Part shown: positions 11,753-19,467 of the stretch, piece after piece
How positions within the stretch are numbered: the stretch's first letter is position 1
Layout: every line of letters begins with the position of its first letter
Position numbers and translations under genes: made by a program
NCBI RefSeq assembly: GCF_029867415.1
Contig: NC_081180.1
Location: forward strand, 237,275,823-237,339,822
Length of the DNA: 64,000 nucleotides
Direction of reading: 5' to 3'
Origin: Vicia villosa
Taxonomy: Eukaryota > Streptophyta > Magnoliopsida > Fabales > Fabaceae
Notes under the pieces: model-generated
What the model was told of the DNA's origin: nothing
What the model saw: the letters and a program-made list of their open reading frames with translations, nothing else
Database searches by the model: none

Positions 11753-12422
11753 AAACATCTTTATCATTCTAAGCACCATAAGTGGCATGGCCCAGGGCTT
11801 ATAATGAAAAGATTTTCAAACAAAATCAAACAGATGTATGTTATGATATAGATTAGATACATCGAACATTGAGATGACATTTGTCTCTTTTCCTTTGCTT
11901 CCACTAGCATAAGTGGGAACTACGATTGCTCTGACTTTCTCAACATCCCTTTGAGAATACGTAGGCACAAGGTCGTATCCTTGGCGAGCAAAACTTATCC
12001 CTCAAACCATTCAAACCTTAGCACCCGTAGACCCGAGCTACAGATGCTCTGATTCCCTCTAAGGGATATGTATGCAGAGGATCGCGATGATCTTTGCAAG
12101 CATAATCAAACAAACACCCTAGGTCCCACCTATCTCGCAAGAACCCCAATAGCATAGAATGAAATGGACATAACAAAGAAACCTATAGAGTACTATAGAT
12201 ACGTTGGGTGCTAATACCTTCCCTTCGTATAACCAACCCTCTTACCCGGAATCTCTCCCCCACTTTTAAGGTTATTGCAGCTTTTTTCCTTTTCCTACTT
12301 TGGAAACAATAAAAAGTTTGGTCGAAACAAAAGAAAAATCATTTTTTTAGCACTCGAGCCCAAAGAAGGCATCAGGTGTCTCATCCCGAAAAAAGATACG
12401 ATTTTTCCCCGCGACAGAAAAA

Positions 12423-12440
12423 TGGCGACTTCACTGGGGA
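12423..12440 (+). other. Primer binding site (Arg-tRNA type)
   Basis: TGGCGACTTCACTGGGGA lies 6 bp after the 5' LTR. Ogre elements are reported to prime with tRNA-Arg, whose 3' end would pair here; the assignment is from that family knowledge, with a couple of mismatches possible. Confidence 0.75.
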
Positions 12441-13218
12441 CAAAAAAACTTTTTATTGTTTCCAAAGAAAGGGTTAATTCTATTTGTTTTGTTTTTTCAT
12501 TCTTGTTACATGTGTGGTTCTTTGGTTCTGTTACTTGTGTGGTTCTGTTACAAGTGATACATTATGGACAAATCCTAACCCGGATTAAGTACACATAAGA
12601 ATTAGGTGGAGGGTATAGTCATGTACAGGCGTACGTGAGAATCCTTCCGCTCAGTGGAGGTTCCTTGTTGGTAATATATGTTTAGCATGTTTCGTAGCGA
12701 AAACATTATTGCTGCATTGAACTGTAGAAGCTGAGTTGGCCGTAAAACCCCAACCCATCCTGGCCTTATTAGGTTGTGGCGCAGAAACGATTCAGGTGAA
12801 GACTTGGATAGTTGTCATGCGGAGAGCCACACTCAGACAAGTTTTTCTTGAGAATATTTCTGGCTCACAAGTTCAGTCGTGCAAGCCGGTAATATCCGAA
12901 AGAAGAATGTAGACTCTGACGTATCAGTAGAACATGTTGTGCAGGTGATTAACTAGAACTATCCCATTTTTTGGTTCTCTGACCTCATGCTCGTGACGCT
13001 GGACCTTTGAACCTGTGTGTACCATGTTTGTGTACCATGTTTGTATTACCATGTTTTACCATGTTCGTATTACCATGTTCGCTTTACCATGTTTGAATAT
13101 GTGGCATCCATGCATCCATGCATTCATACATTCATTAAAAAACCCATCTTTTTCCATAAAAACATGATTTCTCCAAAGATTTAGAGGATTTTCTTTGCAA
13201 ACATTATAGGATTAAGTT
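12441..13218 (+). other. Ogre leader between PBS and ORF1
   Basis: Non-coding leader. At 13016-13104 it holds six copies of TACCATGTT spaced about 12-18 bp, each with an ATG, followed by catccatgcatccatgcatt. These upstream ATGs would precede ORF1 on the transcript. Confidence 0.6.
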
Positions 13219-14676
13219 ATGGAAGGGGTAAAAAGGTATACCAAAAAGTACGGTTTCAAAGCGCCTGATGTGGGAAAACTGATAGAATTAGCATCTTCTG
13301 TACAAGATCCTTCTAATTTTAGGAAAAGTTATAGAAAGCTTTTTCCTATCCTGAACACTCATGTTGATGAAGGACTTCTCAAGACTCTGGTTCAGTTTTA
13401 TGATCCCGTCTACCGGTGTTTTACCTTTCCAAATTACCAGTTGGTACCGACCTTGGAAGAATATGCCAATCTTTTGGGTATTCCTGTGTCTGACAAAATA
13501 CCCTTCAATGGTTTGGAAGCCATTCCTAAGTCACACGTCATTGCAGCAAGTATCCACTTGAAGAAATCTGAAGTAGAGAGTAATTGGACTACCAAAGGAA
13601 ACCTCCCGGGTTTAACTTCACACTTCCTAATGAAGAAAGCCTTTGATTTCATCGAAACTGGTAGCATGATAGCTTTTGAAGCTATACTAGCCTTGCTCAT
13701 CTATGGGTTGGTTCTGTTTCCCAACGTTAACGATTTTGTTGATATCAATGCCATAAAGATCTTTCTGATTGGAAATCCTGTTCCGACTTTGCTTGGTGAC
13801 ATGTATTTCTCGGTTCATCATAGGAATCGCCAAGGCGGTGGAGTCATTGTATGTTGTGCACCATTGTTGTTCAAATGGATTGTTTCACACTTACCTGAGT
13901 CTCCTATTTTCACGGAAAACCGAGAAGGCTTACGTTGGCCTCGAAGACTTATGTCCCTTACTGATAATGATATTCGTTGGTATACCTTAGCTCGCTGTGG
14001 TACAGAAACCATTGAAAGTTGTGGAGAGTTCGCCAACGTACCCCTCATTGGTACACAAGGAGGAATTAACTACAATCCGGTCCTAGCCCGACGACAACTC
14101 GGGTATGCAAATTCAGCTAAACCTGTTGGTCTCGCAGTGGAATGCTACTTTTACCAAGAAGGGGATGATCCTCAAAGGTTGAAAACAAGAATGGTGAGAG
14201 CTTGGTACGACGTCCGATGGAAAGAAAAAGGTGAGGCAAGAAATTGCATTGCCATGGACGCCTACACCTGCTGGGTAAAGAAAAGAGCAAAGGAGTTTCA
14301 AATGCCTTATGCTTATGAAAAACCCATGTTTCCTGTGGTATCTCAACTGCCCAACATTCCCACTATGGAGGAATACCAAGACACTTTAGCCAAGATGAGG
14401 TTAGAGAAAGATGCTTGGGAAGATAAGTTTCGTAAGACCGATGTGGAAAATAGAAAGTTGAAGAAAAGAGTGAAAGATCACGAAGAAACTCTCTATTATC
14501 AAGATGGATGGCTCATGAGTAAAGATGAGAAGATCCGTGAGAAAGTAAAGATGAGAAGATCCGTGAGAAAGACGCTGCAATCAAGAGGTACATCAAAGAA
14601 ATCAAGAAAAAGCTTGAAGGCTCAACAAGCAACGCTCCAACTCCTGACGATTGGAAGAATGTTGTTGACAAGCTAA
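13219..14676 (+). CDS. Ogre ORF1 protein (plant-mobile-domain-like), C-terminus frameshifted
   Basis: The extra ORF upstream of gag that marks Ogre elements. The 485-residue reading frame starts MEGVKRYTKK. It carries the conserved core around FYDPVYRCFTFPNYQL (residues 60-75) followed by PTLEEYANLLGIPV, resembling plant mobile domain / DUF7745 proteins. A charged, helix-prone segment with coiled-coil character begins near residue 395. Its molecular role is not established. A 26-bp direct tandem duplication (14520-14545 and 14546-14571) shifts the frame, so the last ~50 residues of the family-type C-terminus are replaced by a basic tail ending at 14676. The older frame continues to a TAG at 14772-14774. 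The start is the first ATG of the long frame. Confidence 0.85.
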   Translation: MEGVKRYTKKYGFKAPDVGKLIELASSVQDPSNFRKSYRKLFPILNTHVDEGLLKTLVQFYDPVYRCFTFPNYQLVPTLEEYANLLGIPVSDKIPFNGLEAIPKSHVIAASIHLKKSEVESNWTTKGNLPGLTSHFLMKKAFDFIETGSMIAFEAILALLIYGLVLFPNVNDFVDINAIKIFLIGNPVPTLLGDMYFSVHHRNRQGGGVIVCCAPLLFKWIVSHLPESPIFTENREGLRWPRRLMSLTDNDIRWYTLARCGTETIESCGEFANVPLIGTQGGINYNPVLARRQLGYANSAKPVGLAVECYFYQEGDDPQRLKTRMVRAWYDVRWKEKGEARNCIAMDAYTCWVKKRAKEFQMPYAYEKPMFPVVSQLPNIPTMEEYQDTLAKMRLEKDAWEDKFRKTDVENRKLKKRVKDHEETLYYQDGWLMSKDEKIREKVKMRRSVRKTLQSRGTSKKSRKSLKAQQATLQLLTIGRMLLTS

Positions 14677-14774
14677 GTACCGAAAAGGCCGAGTTGAAAG
14701 CTTATTATGGGAAAGAAATCATGAAGCTCAAGCTGCACAACGCATTTGGTTCTTCATCTGATGAAGATGTTTAG

Positions 14775-15078
14775 GATTGTTTAGCTTTATTTATTTGCTT
14801 CTGTAAGGAGCTATGCTCCAATGTTGTAACATTTTCCCATTATTTCAATAAAAGAATAGTTTGTGTTCAAATGTTTGCAAAAAAATAATATTTAAAATGT
14901 TTGGAAAAATCATAAATTTCTTTTTGCATACATCATTCTGCATATCGAGTCTGTTGTATAGAGTCTCATCTTTTGGATCTTTCTCCAATAGATCGTCAAA
15001 CTGTCGCGTCTCAAAGTTTCTCGACCGCGCTCGCAATCAGATCACAGATACAATACTCGTTCAAGCAGAAGAAGAGTA
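14775..15078 (+). other. Spacer between ORF1 and gag
   Basis: About 300 bp with no coding feature; AT-rich at first (an aataaaag motif near 14847 and TTTGCAAAAAAATAA-type sequence), becoming less so before the gag ATG. No promoter or splice site can be named with confidence. Confidence 0.4.
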
Positions 15079-16146
15079 ATGGAACACTCTGAACAAGAGA
15101 ATATTGAGCTCCGTGGTACAGTGACCACCCTTCAGGAAAAATTGGAAAGTCTCACTACTCTGGTTGACTCCTTAATGGCCGCACAGAATCAGCAGCCGCC
15201 ACCCAACAGTCAAGCAACGGTAACATCTGAAGTCACTACTCCAGTCTCTACAGTTGCATTCAGCATTCCATCTTTCTCCATGCCAGAAGGTTGGGGCACG
15301 CCTTTCAGCTTTGGTACGGGTTTTCGCCATAATTTCTCTGGGGTTCAAACAACCACAACTGAAGCGCCTGCTACGCAAGGTTCGGCGTTTATTCCACATT
15401 CAGGGGTAACTTTTTCCCAAATCACTATGGCACTTTCTCAACCCACTATGACAGTTCCGACCCCTACGATTCACACTGTTCCTTATGATGGCAATGAGAT
15501 TTATCATGACCAAGGTGATAGCACAAATCAGCGTAATCTTGTGGAAGATCTCCAAGAGCAGTTTAACAAGATACAGCTAGAAGTTAAAGCTATTCGCGGG
15601 AAAGATTTGTTTGGAAAGAATGCCCAGGAACTATGTTTGGTTCCCAGTGTACAAATACCTGCTAAATTCAAGGTCCCTGACTTTGAGAAGTACAAAGGTA
15701 GTTCTTGTCCACAAAGCCATCTTGTGATGTATGCTAGGAAGATGTCTACTTATGCAGATAATCATCAGTTGCTCATCCATTACTTTCAAGACAGTTTGAC
15801 TGGTGCCGCACTGAAGTGGTACACAGGTTTGGATAGCACCAACATTCGGACTTTCAACGACCTAGGTGAGGCCTTTGTCCGACAATACAAATACAACTCG
15901 GATATGGCTCCAGACAGAGATCAGCTTCGATCCATGGCTCAGAAAGATCATGAAGCTTTCAAAGAATATGCCCAACGATGGAGAGAAACTGCTGCTCAGA
16001 TTAATCCACCGTTAAAAGAGAAAGAGATGACAAAGATCTTCTTGAATACTCTTGGCCCATTTTACTATGAACGCATGATTGCTAGTGCTCCAAGTGATTT
16101 CACCGAAATGGTAAACATGGGGATGCATCTAGAAGAAGGAGTCTGA
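15079..16146 (+). CDS. gag: Ogre gag, N-terminal part, ended by a premature TGA
   Basis: Starts MEHSEQENIELRG, with a short coiled-coil-like N-terminus and a proline/threonine-rich linker. The Tat-type capsid domain follows from about residue 195 (IPAKFKVPDFEKYKGSSCP, YFQDSLTGAALKWYTGL, EYAQRWRETAAQ). It would form the virus-like particle shell in the cytoplasm. The frame stops at TGA 16144-16146 right after MHLEEGV. The sequence beyond is open in the same frame for another 990 codons, so this is a nonsense change within a single gag-pro gene (codon 356). A CGA to TGA change at a methylated CpG would explain it, but that is inference. Confidence 0.9.
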   Translation: MEHSEQENIELRGTVTTLQEKLESLTTLVDSLMAAQNQQPPPNSQATVTSEVTTPVSTVAFSIPSFSMPEGWGTPFSFGTGFRHNFSGVQTTTTEAPATQGSAFIPHSGVTFSQITMALSQPTMTVPTPTIHTVPYDGNEIYHDQGDSTNQRNLVEDLQEQFNKIQLEVKAIRGKDLFGKNAQELCLVPSVQIPAKFKVPDFEKYKGSSCPQSHLVMYARKMSTYADNHQLLIHYFQDSLTGAALKWYTGLDSTNIRTFNDLGEAFVRQYKYNSDMAPDRDQLRSMAQKDHEAFKEYAQRWRETAAQINPPLKEKEMTKIFLNTLGPFYYERMIASAPSDFTEMVNMGMHLEEGV

Positions 16147-19116
16147 ACCGGACGTCTAACTAAAGAAGGTGGATCTTCAAGCGGAACCAAAAAGTTTGGA
16201 AGTGGTTTCCCAAAGAAGAAAGAACAAAGTGTTGACATGGTATCCCAAGGAAAGCCAAGAGCAAATGTCAATCGTCAACGACAAATTGCTGCTATCGCGC
16301 CAGTCGTTAATACAACACCAAATCCGGGATTTACCCCGCAGTTTCAACAACAACAACCTCGACAACAGGCTCAGCAGTTCAACAATAATCAGAATCGTGT
16401 ACAAAGAGCTCCACAGTTTGATCCGATTCCAATGACCTACACAGAGTTGTATCCTGCTTTGATTGAAAGAGGTCTTGTTCAAACTAAAGCACCACCACCA
16501 GTACCTGAGAAACTTCCATGGTGGTACAAAGCTGAGGTCTCATGCCCTTATCATCAAGGAGCACCTGGCCATGATCTTGAGCATTGCATAGCTTTGAAAT
16601 ATGAAGTTCAGAGGTTGGTTAGATCTAATCTCCTCTCTTTCAGAAATTTGAATCCAAATGTGCAAGCAAATCCGCTGCCCAATCATGGAGGGCATGTTGT
16701 AAACATGGTGTATGGATGTCCTGGTCCATATCGAGTCTATAATATCAACTTCTCAAGAGCAGATTTGGTACAAATGCACGCTACTCTCTGTCAAGGGGCG
16801 AATTTTCGCCAGCATCACTACGGTTCCTGTAGCATATGTTGTGTAGATCCTCATGGATGTTCTATTGTGAGAAGAGATCTTCAAGTTTTGCTAGATAATG
16901 GTACTATTCAGATCTACAGAAATAGGAATGAAGATGAAGTTAACATGATAGGATGTTATCCGCATGAGCTTTTAGTCTCAGATATCAACTCGGAAATGCC
17001 TAAAGTTAACGTCATCGTTCCTCATTTCAACATGCCTGAGCGCATAGAGGTTACTTACAACAAGCCAAAGGTTCCTGTTGCTCCTTTGATCATTTGTCTA
17101 CCTGGACCTGTTCCTTATGACTCTGACAAGGCAGTTCCATACAACTACAATGCAACAATGATAAAGAATGGACAAGAAGTTCCTTTACATACTCTTTCAT
17201 CTGTCGTGAATATTGCCGATGTGAGTCGAGTAACAAGAAGTGGACGTGTGTATACTCCACTACCTCCAAAGCAGCCTGTTGCTCCTGGAACCAGGAAAAA
17301 TCCTGTTGATACACCGGTAGGGAATCCTGTGGAAACTCCTATCAGTAATACAAGCACTGATGTTGGTCAATCCAGTGGAACCAATGTCAATCCTGACTTT
17401 GATGAAATTTTGAAGCTTATCAAAAGAAGTGAATACAAGATTGTGGATCAGCTTATGCAGACTCCTTCAAAGATCTCAATACTTTCATTGCTGTTGAATT
17501 CAGAAGCCCATAGGGAAGCCTTGATGAGAGTCTTAGATCAAGCTTTTGTAGATCATGATGTGACTGTTGACCATTTTGATGGGATAATAGCCAACATAAC
17601 AACTTGCAACAATTTAAGCTTCTGTGACGAAGAACTCCCAGAGGAGGGCAGAAATCACAACCTTGCTCTACACATTTCTATGAATTGTCAGTCAGATTCT
17701 TTGTCTAATGTATTGGTGGACACCAGATCTTCCTTGAATGTGATGCCAAAGACGGCTCTTGCTCGCTTGTCTTACCAAGGAATGCCTATGAAGTTCAGTG
17801 GTGTAGTTGTCAAAGCATTTGATGGATCACGAAAATCTGTTATCGGCGAAGTCAACCTTCCCATGACAATTGGTCCACATACATTTCAAATCACCGTCCA
17901 GGTCATGGACATTCAAGCTGCTTATAGCTGTCTGTTGGGACGACCATGGATCCATGAAGCAGGGGTAGTAACTTCTACGCTCCATCAAAAGTTAAAATTT
18001 GTAACAAATGGAAAATTGGTAACAATAAGTGGGGAACAAGCCTTGATGGTGAGCCATTTATCCAATTTCTCTTTCATTACTACTGATAATGAGGAAGGAA
18101 CGCAGTTCCAAGGTCTCTCTTTAGAAGACGAATCTTCCAAAAAGAAAGCGTCAATCTCTTCTTACAAAGAGGCAGTGAAAGTAGTGAAATATGGAACTAC
18201 CACTAGCTGGGGGCAAGTTGTGATCCCTACCAATAATGAAACCAGAACAGGACTCAGATGTTCACCAACGTTCTCAAACTGCACCAAGAAGGATGAAACA
18301 CTTCGTCCGATCAAAGAAACGTTCCATAGTGGAGGGTTCCTTAACCCAATTCCTCAAGAGGTTAATGTCCTTATCGAAGAATGCATCGAAGAAGGTCTGC
18401 CCGATCCTGAAGAAGAATGGAAATGTTATCTCAATGACTCGGGATATATATCTCAGGAAGAACCGTATGAGAAACCCAGAGGCAAGGTCAAAACAAGTGC
18501 TAAAGAAATTCCGCCTATTCCTGCAGAGGTTTGGGACACCTTGGGACAACCAAGTGGAAAATTTGATTATATGGTGAAATATACTGCACCTGAAAGTTCA
18601 AAGATTGCTATTGAAGACATCCAACCAACTGGATGGGGAGATCCCTTTGAATATAATAGTCAACCAGAAGAGGCTTACCAATGCTCTCAATTTTCACAGC
18701 AACCTGAAATTACTGAAGATTTCAGCTTCAACGCATCTACCAAGATTTATAATCCTGAAGATGGTTATTATCACATAAATGCCATTTTTGAAGATGAAGG
18801 GGAAGATGGCCCCGCAGTTGACTCGGAAAGTGTCTCTGACAATGAGTCTCTTCATCCTGAGGATTGGGAAATACATCCTGAAAATTCTGAAGATTGTGAC
18901 TCATCTTATGCTCTTCAAGAAGTAGAAGAAGACCGTTTCAACTCTATAAAGAACAAGGGTGACAAACCAGGACCTTCAAATCCTGCTCGACCAGCGGTCA
19001 ATGTCAATACTGAAGATAATTCTGAGGAGAATTTTCCTGAATACATAATACACAGAGGAGTTCGTTGCTATTGGAAAGCTGTCGACGTTCCGAATGTTGT
19101 TCGCCGCTCGAAGTAA
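16147..19116 (+). CDS. pro: Ogre gag C-terminus and aspartic protease, same frame as gag
   Basis: Continuous with gag after the TGA; the first ATG is at 16237 (959 residues). A zinc-binding motif of form CX2HX5HX4C (CPYHQGAPGHDLEHC) begins at residue 103 of that frame. The retropepsin-like domain is around residues 470-610: LPEEGRNHNLALHISM, then the active site VLVDTRSSLNVMP at about 492-504, then LLGRPWIHEAG. The family active site is D-T/N-G; here glycine is arginine (AGA at 17725-17727), which should abolish catalysis. An acidic tail extends to residue 959. The TAA stop (19114-19116) overlaps a GTAATC splice donor, so splicing would remove it and join the frame to RT. Cleavage of gag-pol is the expected role. 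Confidence 0.9.
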   Translation, partial: TGRLTKEGGSSSGTKKFGSGFPKKKEQSVDMVSQGKPRANVNRQRQIAAIAPVVNTTPNPGFTPQFQQQQPRQQAQQFNNNQNRVQRAPQFDPIPMTYTELYPALIERGLVQTKAPPPVPEKLPWWYKAEVSCPYHQGAPGHDLEHCIALKYEVQRLVRSNLLSFRNLNPNVQANPLPNHGGHVVNMVYGCPGPYRVYNINFSRADLVQMHATLCQGANFRQHHYGSCSICCVDPHGCSIVRRDLQVLLDNGTIQIYRNRNEDEVNMIGCYPHELLVSDINSEMPKVNVIVPHFNMPERIEVTYNKPKVPVAPLIICLPGPVPYDSDKAVPYNYNATMIKNGQEVPLHTLSSVVNIADVSRVTRSGRVYTPLPPKQPVAPGTRKNPVDTPVGNPVETPISNTSTDVGQSSGTNVNPDFDEILKLIKRSEYKIVDQLMQTPSKISILSLLLNSEAHREALMRVLDQAFVDHDVTVDHFDGIIANITTCNNLSFCDEELPEEGRNHNLALHISMNCQSDSLSNVLVDTRSSLNVMPKTALARLSYQGMPMKFSGVVVKAFDGSRKSVIGEVNLPMTIGPHTFQITVQVMDIQAAYSCLLGRPWIHEAGVVTSTLHQKLKFVTNGKLVTISGEQALMVSHLSNFSFITTDNEEGTQFQGLSLEDESSKKKASISSYKEAVKVVKYGTTTSWGQVVIPTNNETRTGLRCSPTFSNCTKKDETLRPIKETFHSGGFLNPIPQEVNVLIEECIEEGLPDPEEEWKCYLNDSGYISQEEPYEKPRGKVKTSAKEIPPIPAEVWDTLGQPSGKFDYMVKYTAPESSKIAIEDIQPTGWGDPFEYNSQPEEAYQCSQFSQQPEITEDFSFNASTKIYNPEDGYYHINAIFEDEGEDGPAVDSESVSDNESLHPEDWEIHPENSEDCDSSYALQEVEEDRFNSIKNKGDKPGPSNPARPAVNVNTEDNSEENFPEYIIHRGVRCYWKAVDVPNVVRRSK

Positions 19117-19467
19117 TCACCTCGCTGTTATTTTGACCTCCTGCCTAGCCCAAAGCAGAGAGATGTTTTATAGGGCTTTGCTTTTAAATGTTCCGCCCAA
19201 ATAACTTTGTGTATAGGGCTTTGTTTTAAAAGTTTCCCTCTTTGTCCTGCCCAAGACAAATGAGTTTGTGTTTAGGGCTTTGTTTCAAAAATGAATCATA
19301 AATAAAGTGTCATTTTGAATTCCCTACACTATGTGTTTTATTTTTTGCTTTTTCTGGAAATGGTAATCCTAAAAAACCCAAACAAAAAAAAAAAACTTTT
19401 CAAAAAAAATCTGCATACACTCTTGCATTCATAAATTTTCTGAAACAAATATAAATCATATGTGCAG
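19113..19467 (+). other. Putative Ogre intron between pro and RT (355 nt)
   Basis: The donor GTAATC begins at 19113, one base before the pro stop, and the acceptor ATGTGCAG ends at 19467. Joining the two gives a frame-preserving AA|A codon and removes all stops between pro and the pol frame that opens at 19468. An intron in exactly this place is a published feature of Ogre. Inside are three units with GCCC ... AGGGCTTTG (starting near 19148, 19195 and 19249). Positions are inferred, not proven. Confidence 0.7.

Larger units (their letters stand above)
7455..12416 (+). repeat. Ogre 5' LTR (4962 bp)
   Basis: Starts TGTCATACCCC and ends CGCGACA; the ends are fixed by comparison with the 3' copy. 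The 9-bp length difference is explained by an 8-bp indel in the tRNA-like segment (near 10041) and one base at about 8918. With the TATA box at 9041, U3 would be about 1.6 kb and R+U5 about 3.3 kb. Short ORFs inside (for example 9707-9961) are non-coding in appearance and shared only because the LTRs are near-identical. Confidence 0.95.
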
